Assembly (NCBI RefSeq): GCF_001013475.1
Contig: NZ_JZEF01000004.1
Span: forward strand, 432,235-496,234
Direction of reading: 5' to 3'
DNA length: 64,000 nt
From: Xanthomonas arboricola pv. juglandis
GTDB lineage: Bacteria; Pseudomonadota; Gammaproteobacteria; Xanthomonadales; Xanthomonadaceae
Shown here piece by piece: positions 26,423 to 34,319 of the stretch; the first letter of the stretch is position 1, and each line of letters opens with the position of its first letter. A model generated the notes under the pieces. That model was not told where the DNA came from, ran no database searches, and worked only from the letters and a program-made list of their open reading frames with translations. The translations under genes and the position numbers were made by a program.

Positions 26423-27579
26423 GGCACCCGGCGCGCGCGCGCGTGCAGGTGATCGAGCAGGCACTGGCCATCGGCGCTGGCAAACCAGTCCGCATGGCCG
26501 AGCAGGTAACGGTGATAGGCGATGTCGGCGTTGTCGGCCGAGCGGGTGATGCCGGCGAAGTATTCGATCTCGCTCAGGGCGAAATCCGCATGCACGATTG
26601 GCAGCAAGGCGGCCAGCTGCCGCAGCTGCGCGGCGCCCAGTGCGCAGTGCCGGGCGTAGCCGTCCAGCAAGGCGTCGAGCTGCTCCAGCTGCGGCTGCGC
26701 GCGCTGCCCCGCATCCAGGTTCAACCATGGAATCAGATTGCGTTCGATCGCCGTGGCCAGGTCGAACATCGCAAAGCTGCGGTCGCACAGACCGAAGTCG
26801 AACACCGCGCTGACCTCGACGTCGCCATCGTCGTGTGTGCGCCACAGCAGGTTGGAGGCATGCCAGTCGCCATGCGTCCACAGCGGCGGCAGCGCGCCGG
26901 GCGCCGACAGCACCGGCCAGGCCCGGGCGTGCCAGGGCAGCAGGTGTTCGGTCAGGTCACGGCGCCAGGGCCGGTCCTGAAAATCGGCGGCCAGGCCGGG
27001 GCGCGACAGCAAGGCCTGTTCCACGGCCCGGATCGGATCGGCCTGCGCGAACAGGGCCAGGTTGGCCACCAGTACGCTGCTGCGGCGTGGCGGCGCATCG
27101 AACCCCTGTGCTGCCAGATGCAGGCGTGCCAGCGCGGCACCCGCCGCCGCCGCATGCGGGGTGCTGGTAAAGGGCGTCCACGACAAGGCATCCCGATACA
27201 GGTCCTGGCCGAGCCCTGCGCGCTGCACTTCGTAGACCCACTCGGCATCGGCCAGGGCGGTGCGGCCCGCGGCATCGTGCAGCACCTCGACCACCGGTGC
27301 GCCGGCCCAGCGCAGATGCGCCATGAAGACGTGCTCTTCGCGCAACGCGGCGACATTGCGCACGCTGCGGTGATGCCGCTTGACGATGAGCCTGCCGCTG
27401 GCGGTGTCCACGCAGGCGGCGGCAGAAAACGGGCGGGCGCTATGCCAGCGAATCAGTTCGCCACCGACGGGAACGGAAAAGTGCTGCAGCACGCGACGGA
27501 TTTCGTCGGCGGTCAACACCGGCCAGTCCGGCAGCGCCAGCTCCAGGCTCATGCCGTGCACCTGATGCGAGGTGCTCAT
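26419..27579 (-). CDS. APH-family phosphotransferase (small-molecule kinase)
   Basis: 386-residue cytoplasmic kinase of the aminoglycoside-phosphotransferase/choline-thiamine-kinase fold. The catalytic loop reads LWTHGDWHASNLLW and the metal-binding DFG-like motif reads AVFDFGLCDRS, both in the right order. It is the first gene of the minus-strand operon and starts 31 nt downstream of a DasR-like operator. In context (TonB receptor plus PnuC-type facilitator) its likely role is to phosphorylate and trap the imported compound, as ThiK or NadR kinase do for other PnuC transporters. An antibiotic-resistance role is unlikely. Substrate unproven. Confidence 0.85.
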   Translation of the reverse strand: MSTSHQVHGMSLELALPDWPVLTADEIRRVLQHFSVPVGGELIRWHSARPFSAAACVDTASGRLIVKRHHRSVRNVAALREEHVFMAHLRWAGAPVVEVLHDAAGRTALADAEWVYEVQRAGLGQDLYRDALSWTPFTSTPHAAAAGAALARLHLAAQGFDAPPRRSSVLVANLALFAQADPIRAVEQALLSRPGLAADFQDRPWRRDLTEHLLPWHARAWPVLSAPGALPPLWTHGDWHASNLLWRTHDDGDVEVSAVFDFGLCDRSFAMFDLATAIERNLIPWLNLDAGQRAQPQLEQLDALLDGYARHCALGAAQLRQLAALLPIVHADFALSEIEYFAGITRSADNADIAYHRYLLGHADWFASADGQCLLDHLHARARRVP

Positions 27580-27609
27580 GCGCCCGGCTCCGGCAATGCG
27601 GTGCGGGCT

Positions 27610-27625
27610 AGTGGTATAGACCAGT
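27610..27625 (-). promoter_or_regulatory. Predicted GntR/HutC-family operator (DasR/NagR-like box)
   Basis: On the minus strand the site reads ACTGGTCTATACCACT, 15 of 16 identical to the well-known DasR-type box ACTGGTCTAGACCACT. It lies 31 nt upstream of the kinase start and overlaps a TATACC that could be the -10 box, the right place for repression. The only HutC-type regulator in the window is the last gene of this same operon. Confidence 0.75.
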
Positions 27626-27935
27626 CGATCGGTGCCGAAGCGGCGGACCCGGCGCGCGCGCCGGCGACAACACGGACGGCGCTGCCAGGCCGTCGTTGCG
27701 GCGCGCGCGCCATCAGGCGGTTGCGCTGCAGGGGATGAAAAGGCAGCGCAACACCGAAAGGTCGCTGGCCGTCATCTCGACACTAAAAAATGTGGGACGC
27801 GCCGTGGGCGGCGCCTGCGCAAAACCGCTGGGCGGTTCCGGGCGCGCAGTATGCCTGCTGCTGCTGCCAGCCGCCATGTCGGCGCTGGCAGACGCACGAT
27901 GGCGTTGCGCCGCCCCGGCACCGGATAATGGCCGG
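27626..27935. other. Divergent intergenic region between kinase operon and GT2 gene
   Basis: About 310 nt, very rich in GCGCGC runs, with no credible gene. It holds the upstream part of the kinase-operon promoter and must also carry the promoter of the GT2 gene starting at 27936; I could not pick a convincing -35/-10 pair for the latter. Confidence 0.5.
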
Positions 27936-28775
27936 ATGACTCCCGTCCAGATTGCCGCCGTCGTCGTCACCTATCAGAGCAGCAGCACCATCGATGCGTG
28001 CCTGGCGCGGCTGCGCGCGGCCGAGGGCATCAGCGAGATCCGGGTGGTCGACAACGCTTCCAGTGACGACACCCTGGTGGTCGTGCAGCGGCATGCGCTG
28101 GCCGATGCGCGGCTGCACTTCATCGCCAATCCGGACAACCCGGGCTTTGCGAGCGCCTGCAACCAGGGCGCGCGCGACTCGCAGGCGCCCTGGCTGGTGT
28201 TCATCAACCCGGACCTGATGGTCGAGCGCGACACCTTGGCGCAGCTGTGCGCACGCGCGGTCGGGCACGCGGCGGTGCTGTTGGGCGTGGAGCAGGTGGA
28301 CGAGCACGGGCAGCCGGATGCCGCGGTGCGCCGCCGTGACCCGGATTTTGCCGCGATGCTGCGCGCGCCGCGCGCCGCCGCCCAGCTGGCGGTGCCGGCC
28401 GATCCGTCTGCGCCCCTGCAGGTGGTGGACGCCATTTCCGGTGCCTTGATGCTGATGCAACGCAGCCTGTTCGACCGGCTCGACGGCTGGGACGGCGCCT
28501 ACCGCCTGCACGCCGAAGACCTGGACCTGTGCCGGCGTGCGCGTCAGGCCGGTGCGCTGGTGGCGGTGGCCAACGATCTACGGGTCGTGCACGTGCGCGG
28601 CGTGTCCAGTCGTGCGCGGCCGTTCTTTGTCGAGTGGCACAAACACCGCGGCCTGTGGCGCTATTTCCGCAAGTTCGAGGCGGGCCAGCGGGGGCTGCTC
28701 ACCCGGCTTGGCGTATGGCTGGCGATCTGGACTCACGCCGCCGCCCAGGTGCCGCGATTGTTGCAAAAGAGATGA
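27936..28775 (+). CDS. Glycosyltransferase family 2 (rhamnosyltransferase-like)
   Basis: 279-residue cytoplasmic or membrane-associated glycosyltransferase. The start at 27936 gives MTPVQIAAVVVTYQSS, the first strand of a GT-A fold; longer in-frame starts lie in GC-rich spacer. Family motifs are VVDNASSDDT (about residue 37), NPGFASACNQGA, FINPDLMVERDTL (DxD-like position) and YRLHAEDLDLCRRARQ (the ED motif). The C terminus HKHRGLWRYFRKFE matches rhamnosyltransferases that decorate lipopolysaccharide or exopolysaccharide. It precedes the xag-like cluster by 130 nt but ends before that promoter region, so it is probably transcribed separately. Confidence 0.9.
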   Translation: MTPVQIAAVVVTYQSSSTIDACLARLRAAEGISEIRVVDNASSDDTLVVVQRHALADARLHFIANPDNPGFASACNQGARDSQAPWLVFINPDLMVERDTLAQLCARAVGHAAVLLGVEQVDEHGQPDAAVRRRDPDFAAMLRAPRAAAQLAVPADPSAPLQVVDAISGALMLMQRSLFDRLDGWDGAYRLHAEDLDLCRRARQAGALVAVANDLRVVHVRGVSSRARPFFVEWHKHRGLWRYFRKFEAGQRGLLTRLGVWLAIWTHAAAQVPRLLQKR

Positions 28776-28793
28776 GCTCGCTCGCGTTAAATT

Positions 28794-28862
28794 TGTGATA
28801 AATCAGTGATGGGTGGCGGCACTTAACTGTGATACGTTTCGCCTCGAAGTGTGATCAATCAC
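28794..28862 (+). promoter_or_regulatory. Cluster of TGTGAT motifs before the xag-like operon
   Basis: TGTGAT occurs three times in 62 nt (28794, 28828, 28850). The last is part of the palindrome GTGATCAATCAC (28851-28862). TGTGA is the half-site of CRP/Clp-type regulators, though no copy has the full TGTGA-N6-TCACA spacing. The stretch is AT-richer than its surroundings and lies 44-112 nt upstream of the first gene, so it is probably the control region of the cluster. Confidence 0.5.
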
Positions 28863-28905
28863 TAGCTTCCTGTCCCTTCCGGGTCCCCCATCAGGAATCG
28901 TGCAA

Positions 28906-29937
28906 ATGTCCTTACAGAACGACCCGCAATTGCGGGTACGTCAGCCGTGCGCCGCCGCGCTGCAGTCCAGTCCGGTTGTCTCGCCCTCTTCCCTTGATTC
29001 CACCACTCGCCGCGTGCCGGCGGCTGCGCTTTCGGCGCTCGCGCTGAGCTGCCTGATGGCAGCCTTGCCGGACACGGCCGTGGCAGGCGCCTGGACCCAG
29101 CCGCAGGGCGACACCCTGGTGATCGTCAAGGCGCTGCATAGCGATGGCCGCGGTTGGTTCGACGACAGCCATCACCGCACCACGTTTGGTGACGGCCAAC
29201 AATTCGACGGAAACGGGCGTAGCCGCCAGGACCAGCTGAATGTCTACGTCGAGCATGGCTTGACCGACAAGCTGATCTTAATCGGCAATTTCTATTTCAC
29301 CGAAGTCGGTTTCAGCAATTACGGCGGCGATGGCCGGACCCGCACCAGCACCACTGGTCTTGCCGATCAGGAAATTGGCCTGCGCTATGCGCTGCCGAGC
29401 GCGCAAGAGGACGTCTGGCGCAGCTCGGTGCAGGCATTGGTCAGCATCCCCGCCTACGGCCGCAGCAAGACCTACCATCCGAATAATCCCGAAGCGAATT
29501 CCGATCCTGCGCTTGGTCTTGGCGACTATGGCTTGGAGCTGCGGTACAGCCGCGGCCGTGGTTACACGCTAGGCGGGCGCAACGGCTACGTCGATCTGGG
29601 TGGCGCGGTGCGCCTGCGCGGCAGTGCCGCTTCCGACGAAGTGCGGGTGGACGCGTCTACCGGCCTGAGCCTGACCCCGAGCTGGTTGCTGCTCGGCGAA
29701 GTCAACGTGATCCAGGGTCTGGGCAACGGACGCAACAACTTTGACGTGCCCGGCTCTGCTGGCGGCGTCGGCTTCGTCGCTACCGGCACCAACTACGACC
29801 TCACCAAGCTGCAGCTGTCCACGCTGTACACCGCGCCGGGCGGCAGTCAGTGGCAGGTGGGATATCAGCAACCAGTGATGGGCCGCAACACCGCTGCCGC
29901 AGGTGGGCCATTTGTGGCCGCCTGGTGGCGGTTCTAA
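28906..29937 (+). CDS. xagA: Outer-membrane beta-barrel protein, XagA-like
   Basis: 343-residue exported protein. ATG 28906 is preferred over GTG 28900 because AGGA at 28893-28896 is better spaced for it. An unusually long N-terminal region precedes the hydrophobic signal segment (about residues 40-62, AALSALALSCLMAALPDTAVAGA). The rest is rich in alternating strands (YVEHGLTDKLILIGNFYF, QEIGLRYALP, WLLLGEVNVIQGL) and ends AAWWRF with a terminal Phe, so it should be an outer-membrane barrel. As the first gene of a synthase-type polysaccharide cluster it may be the export pore. The name rests on gene order and my memory of the Xanthomonas xagABC locus, not on a search. Confidence 0.7.
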   Translation: MSLQNDPQLRVRQPCAAALQSSPVVSPSSLDSTTRRVPAAALSALALSCLMAALPDTAVAGAWTQPQGDTLVIVKALHSDGRGWFDDSHHRTTFGDGQQFDGNGRSRQDQLNVYVEHGLTDKLILIGNFYFTEVGFSNYGGDGRTRTSTTGLADQEIGLRYALPSAQEDVWRSSVQALVSIPAYGRSKTYHPNNPEANSDPALGLGDYGLELRYSRGRGYTLGGRNGYVDLGGAVRLRGSAASDEVRVDASTGLSLTPSWLLLGEVNVIQGLGNGRNNFDVPGSAGGVGFVATGTNYDLTKLQLSTLYTAPGGSQWQVGYQQPVMGRNTAAAGGPFVAAWWRF

Positions 29938-29950
29938 GGACGCCACGACA

Positions 29951-31858
29951 ATGACGGTCACCTGCGAAATGGACGCGCTGGGACGAGCACCGGACATCGG
30001 CCGCGAACGCGGTCTGTTGGGTCGCGCGCTGGTCACGGCAGGCGTCATCACCGACGAACAGCTGCGCTCGGCGCTGGCGTTGCAGCAACGCTGGAACTCG
30101 CGCCTGGGCGATGTGATCCTGGCCCAGCGCGGTGTGCCGGCGCAGCGGTTCTACGCCATCGTTGCCGCGCACTTCGGCCTTGCGTTCATCGATCTGGTGC
30201 AGCAGCCGCCGGATCCGGAACTGCTCACCCCCGGCGATCTGGAAAGTTACGCGCAGCGCCTGCTGCTGCCGTGGCGTCGCGAAGACGGCGTGCTGGTGCT
30301 GGCCGTGGCCGATCCCGACCCGGCGGTGTTTGCCTGGGCGCGCGCGCACTACGGCGAGGACGTGCGTTTTGTCGGCACCGCCAAGTTCGACATCATCTGG
30401 AGCCTGCAGCGTTACGCCGACGAGCAGCTCACCGACAACGCGCTGAACCTGCTCGCATCGCATGCGCCGACCTACTCGGCGCGCCAGGTGGTCACGCGCG
30501 GACAGAAGTTCACGCTGTGGGCGATCGCCGCTGTGCTGGTGATCGCAATGGTGCTGTTCCCGGTGCCGGCCCTGATCACCGTCAACGTGCTGGTGGCGCT
30601 GGGCTTTCTGGCGACCTTCGGGCTGAAGCTGTTGCTGGTGTGGTTTGGCTCGCGCCACCGCATCGACATCAAGGTCACCGAGGACGAAGTGGCCGCGCTG
30701 CGCGACGACGACCTGCCGGTTTATACCGTGCTGGTGCCGATGTACAAGGAACCGGAAGTCCTGCCGATCCTGGCCAATGCGCTGCGCAAGCTGGATTACC
30801 CGATCAGCAAGCTCGACGTGAAGCTGGTACTGGAGGCGGACGATTTCGACACCATTGAGGCTGCCAAGAAACTCGGCCTGGAGGCGTTCTTCGAAATCAT
30901 CCGGGTGCCGCCGTCGCAGCCCAAGACCAAGCCCAAGGCCTGCAACTACGCGCTGCATTTTGCGCGCGGCGAACTGCTCACCATCTACGACGCCGAAGAC
31001 AAGCCCGAGCCGGATCAGCTCAAGCGCGTGGTGGCCGCGTTCCGCAAGGCCGAAAAGGATGTGGTGTGCATCCAGGCGAGGTTGAACTACTACAACGCCG
31101 ACGAGAACTGGCTGACGCGGATGTTCACGCTGGAGTACACGCTCTGGTTCGACTTCTACCTGCCGGCGCTGGAATACCTGCGCATTCCGATTCCGTTGGG
31201 CGGTACCTCCAACCACTTCCGTCTGGATGTGTTGCGCCAGGTGCGCGCATGGGACCCGTACAACGTCACCGAAGACGCCGACCTGGGCGTGCGGCTGATC
31301 CAGAACGGCTACCGCGTCAACGTGGTCAATTCCACCACGTTCGAAGAAGCCAACGTCAGCATTCCCAACTGGATCCGGCAGCGTTCGCGCTGGCTCAAGG
31401 GCTATATGCAGACCTGGCTGGTGCATATGCGCGACCCGGTGCATCTGTATCGCAGCACCGGGTTCAAGGGCTTCTGGGGCTTTCAGTTCTTCATTGGCGG
31501 CGGTTTCTTCACCGCGTTGGGCGTGCCGGTGCTGTGGGCGCTGTATGTGGTCTGGGCAGTCACCGGGACAACCGCGTTCGAGCGCTTTTTCCCGCCGTGG
31601 CTGGCGACCGTGTCGTTGGTCAATCTGTTGTTGGCCAATGCGTTCTTCATCTACATCACTCTGGTGGCTGCGTTCAAACGCGACTACTTCAAGCTGGCGC
31701 CCTACGCGCTGACCGTGCCGTTCTATTGGGCGCTGCAGTCGATCGCCGCTTACAAGGGTCTCTGGCAGCTGATCCACAATCCGTTCTATTGGGAGAAGAC
31801 CACTCATGGCATCAGCAAGCATTCGGAAAACGAGCGCCGCGCCGCACTCGAAGAGTGA
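29951..31858 (+). CDS. xagB: Processive GT2 polysaccharide synthase with N-terminal MshEN domain, XagB-like
   Basis: 635-residue inner-membrane glycosyltransferase. ATG 29951 follows the barrel gene by 13 nt. Residues about 16-75 match the tandem MshEN pattern: GLLGRALVTAGVITDEQL...LQ followed by SRLGDVILAQRGVPAQ. This fold binds c-di-GMP in MshE and NfrB. Two transmembrane helices follow near residues 190-235, then the GT2 core with Asp297-Asp298 (LEADDFD), Asp347/Asp350 (DAEDKPEPDQ), Asp442 (TEDADLG) and Gln477-Arg-Ser-Arg-Trp481, the QxxRW of processive synthases. Several C-terminal helices should form the translocation channel. The domain order resembles phage-N4-receptor NfrB but with MshEN at the other end. 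The polymer is unknown. Confidence 0.85.
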   Translation: MTVTCEMDALGRAPDIGRERGLLGRALVTAGVITDEQLRSALALQQRWNSRLGDVILAQRGVPAQRFYAIVAAHFGLAFIDLVQQPPDPELLTPGDLESYAQRLLLPWRREDGVLVLAVADPDPAVFAWARAHYGEDVRFVGTAKFDIIWSLQRYADEQLTDNALNLLASHAPTYSARQVVTRGQKFTLWAIAAVLVIAMVLFPVPALITVNVLVALGFLATFGLKLLLVWFGSRHRIDIKVTEDEVAALRDDDLPVYTVLVPMYKEPEVLPILANALRKLDYPISKLDVKLVLEADDFDTIEAAKKLGLEAFFEIIRVPPSQPKTKPKACNYALHFARGELLTIYDAEDKPEPDQLKRVVAAFRKAEKDVVCIQARLNYYNADENWLTRMFTLEYTLWFDFYLPALEYLRIPIPLGGTSNHFRLDVLRQVRAWDPYNVTEDADLGVRLIQNGYRVNVVNSTTFEEANVSIPNWIRQRSRWLKGYMQTWLVHMRDPVHLYRSTGFKGFWGFQFFIGGGFFTALGVPVLWALYVVWAVTGTTAFERFFPPWLATVSLVNLLLANAFFIYITLVAAFKRDYFKLAPYALTVPFYWALQSIAAYKGLWQLIHNPFYWEKTTHGISKHSENERRAALEE

Positions 31859-33194
31859 GTCGGCAGTTTCGCGTCGTCACAGCGGGCTGCCGGCGTTTCT
31901 GGTTGCCGTGGTGGCCCTATCGCTGCTGAGCCAGCCGTTGCTGCTGCAGTCGGTCGGCTCCGCCGCACCGGCAATCGCACCAGCAGCCGGCTTGCCGGCA
32001 ACCGGTCTGTTGTCGTGGGCGATCAATCTGGGGCTGGACAGCTGGAATCTGCCGTTCCAGGTCTGGCCGTTCCTGGCGGTCGCCGCCAACGCGCTGTTCC
32101 TGTCGCTGCTGTGGCGCGATCTGGCCGGTGTGTTCGGACGCGGCTGGGCCAGTGGTTTGACCCTGCTGGTGGGCTGCAATCCGCTGTTCCTACTGCCGAT
32201 CGCCGCAGGCGGAAGCCAGGCGGTGGGTCTGCTGGCGTTCTACGGCTTGTGCCGCACCTTGCGCCGCCTGCAGACGCCGGTAGAGGCCTTCACCTATCTG
32301 CGCATCGCCGGCTGGTTATGCATCCTGCTGTGCCTGGACCTGCAGACACTGGCGTTGTCGACGATGGTGGCACCGTGGCTGCTGCTGGTGATGCCGCCGC
32401 AGATGCTGCGCAAGGCGCCGGGTTCGTTCTACCTGGTGTGCTATCTGCCGTTCGCGTTTCTGGTCGGCATGTGGGCCTACGTCAATCTGACCGTGTTCAA
32501 CGCACCGTGGCCGACGCTGTCCAGCATCGGGCAGGGTGCGCATCCGCTGCCGTTACCGCTGGCCGAGCATGCGCAAGGTTGGCTGCCGGCGGTGCGCTGG
32601 GGCGTGGCGGCGGTGGTCTGCTTCCCGGTGCTGGCGTTGCTGGCCCGTAGCCGCAGCAGTGCGCTCACGCGCGGCGTGCTGGCCAGTGCCGGCACCGTGA
32701 TCTGTGCGGCGGCGTTGTCGTTCGCCTTCGGCTGGGCGGGGTTCGACGCCTTGCTGCTGCTGTGGGTGCCGGCAGCGTTGCTGCTGCGCGCACTGCATGC
32801 CGATCAGCGCAGCCAGGCCGCCGGCCTGCTGTTGCTGGGCCTGATCGGTGCGGCCTGGGTGCAGCCGCAGGGCTGGGGCAGCTGGATGCGTGCGGCGCCT
32901 GCCGATGCGCAGTCCTTGCTGCAGGGCGAGGCGGTGGTCATGCGTGCGCCGGTATCGTTGCCGACCGGCTCGGCGACGCCGGCAGCGGACGCTGTGCAGG
33001 CGCAGCCCACAGCTGCGACTGCCGCGAATGTGGCCGCACCCACGCAGCTCGCTGCCGGTGCCACCACGCCTGCTGCCACCGCTGCAATGGTGCAGCCGGA
33101 CAAGAACACTGCGGTCATCGGTGCAATGGACTGCGCGCACGCCACGACCGCGTCCACCACCGAGGCATCTGCCACATGTTCAAACGCGTTCTGA
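31806..33194 (+). CDS. xagC: Polytopic inner-membrane protein, XagC-like
   Basis: 462-residue membrane protein whose start lies 53 nt inside the synthase gene, implying tight coupling. It has about ten hydrophobic segments between residues 28 and 355 (for example FLVAVVALSLLSQPLLLQ, LFLLPIAAGGSQAVGLLAF, FYLVCYLPFAFLVGMWAY, FDALLLLWVPAALLLRAL). An Ala/Pro/Thr-rich C-terminal tail of about 100 residues follows. I recognise no enzymatic motif. Its place between a GT2 synthase and a lipoprotein glycosidase suggests a role in polymer transport or modification. Overlaps the next gene by 19 nt. Confidence 0.7.
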   Translation: MASASIRKTSAAPHSKSESAVSRRHSGLPAFLVAVVALSLLSQPLLLQSVGSAAPAIAPAAGLPATGLLSWAINLGLDSWNLPFQVWPFLAVAANALFLSLLWRDLAGVFGRGWASGLTLLVGCNPLFLLPIAAGGSQAVGLLAFYGLCRTLRRLQTPVEAFTYLRIAGWLCILLCLDLQTLALSTMVAPWLLLVMPPQMLRKAPGSFYLVCYLPFAFLVGMWAYVNLTVFNAPWPTLSSIGQGAHPLPLPLAEHAQGWLPAVRWGVAAVVCFPVLALLARSRSSALTRGVLASAGTVICAAALSFAFGWAGFDALLLLWVPAALLLRALHADQRSQAAGLLLLGLIGAAWVQPQGWGSWMRAAPADAQSLLQGEAVVMRAPVSLPTGSATPAADAVQAQPTAATAANVAAPTQLAAGATTPAATAAMVQPDKNTAVIGAMDCAHATTASTTEASATCSNAF

Positions 33195-34144
33195 GCGCCG
33201 CGTTTCTGGTCGGGGCGTGCATGTTGGTCAACGGCTGCAACGCGGATGCAACGACGTGGATGGGCGCCAACGTCAAGGTCTCGGCCAATGCGCCGTGGGA
33301 AAGCGAGGCGGCGGGGCAGTCGCTGGACGCGCTGGCCAAGACCGGCGCCAGCAAGGCGCTGCTGGTCGCGTTTGTGTGGCAGGCCAACCCGCAGTCGAAC
33401 GACCCGGTGCTGGGTAGCGACAGCAGCGTGGAGGCCATGCGCGCCGCGTTGCGGCAGAGCCACCAGGCCGGCCTGCAGGCCACGCTCAAGGTGCATGTGT
33501 GGATTCCCGGGCATTGGGCCGGCGACACCGCGCCCACCGACCAGGCAGCCTGGTTTGCCGCGTATCAGAATGCGTTGCTGCCGTTGGCCAGACTGGCCGA
33601 AGACGAGCACGCTGAAGCGCTGGTGATCGGCACCGAACTGCGCAAGCTGCAGGACGCGCCGCAGTGGCCCGGTCTGGTGGCGGAAGTGCGCAAGGTCTAC
33701 CACGGCAAGCTGCTGTACGTGGCCGACGGCATGGAGCACGCCGAAAGCTTCCGCTACTGGTCCTTGTTCGATGCGGTGGGCACCAGCCTGTATCCGCGTC
33801 TGTCCGAAGCGGCCGGCACGCGCACGGCCGAGATGAACGCCGCCGCGCAGCGCCTGCAGCAACTGGGCCAGCGCGTGGGCAAGCCGGTGTGGGTGGCGGA
33901 GTTGGGGCTGCGTTCTGCACGCGGCAGCCTGGCCGCGCCATGGGAGAGCCCGGAGCAACGCGCTGCCGCAGTGGACACCCGCCTGCAGCTGCAGGTGTTG
34001 CAGCAGTGGCGCAAGGTGCTGCAGGCGCACGGCGTGGAAGGCATCGCGCTGTGGTGCTGGTACACCGACCCCAAGGCCGGTGGCCAGGGCGACAGCGACT
34101 TCACCGTACAGGGCAAGCCGGCGCAGCAGGTGCTGGCGCGCTGA
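33176..34144 (+). CDS. Lipoprotein glycoside hydrolase, clan GH-A type (GH113-like)
   Basis: 322-residue predicted lipoprotein. The start at 33176 gives MFKRVLSAAFLVGACMLVNGC, with a lipobox ending at Cys21. The rest fits a TIM-barrel hydrolase: GANVKVSANAPWESEAAGQ, then KALLVAFVWQ and KVHVWIPGHW. Candidate acid/base Glu154 is in VIGTELRKL and candidate nucleophile Glu242 in VWVAELGLRS. The TE rather than NE before the acid/base resembles GH113. As the last gene of the cluster it may trim the exported polymer in the periplasm, the role played by BcsZ for cellulose and PgaB for PNAG. Substrate unknown. Confidence 0.72.
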   Translation: MFKRVLSAAFLVGACMLVNGCNADATTWMGANVKVSANAPWESEAAGQSLDALAKTGASKALLVAFVWQANPQSNDPVLGSDSSVEAMRAALRQSHQAGLQATLKVHVWIPGHWAGDTAPTDQAAWFAAYQNALLPLARLAEDEHAEALVIGTELRKLQDAPQWPGLVAEVRKVYHGKLLYVADGMEHAESFRYWSLFDAVGTSLYPRLSEAAGTRTAEMNAAAQRLQQLGQRVGKPVWVAELGLRSARGSLAAPWESPEQRAAAVDTRLQLQVLQQWRKVLQAHGVEGIALWCWYTDPKAGGQGDSDFTVQGKPAQQVLAR

Positions 34145-34319
34145 GCGATGGCGCCTGGCCCTTTCCAAGGGAGTGCCGGGCGCAATTTCCGGGGTGAATT
34201 GCCGGAGTGACTCGCCAAGGGAAATCGCCAGGCGCACCGCCGCTGCGCAGCGCAGCGCTTCCCGAGGCATCGGCGGCTTGCACGCAGTGCGATCGCCGCT
34301 GCGGGCATAATCCGGCAGC

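Noticed and set aside
26419..27579. An antibiotic-resistance aminoglycoside phosphotransferase
   Set aside because: The fold is shared with choline/thiamine kinases, and the operon context (receptor, PnuC-type permease, regulator) argues for metabolite phosphorylation.
27580..27935. A THI-box (TPP) riboswitch upstream of the PnuC/TonB/kinase operon
   Set aside because: I looked for the conserved CUGAGA and related TPP riboswitch segments on the minus strand and did not find them; the DasR-like box is the only clear regulatory signal.
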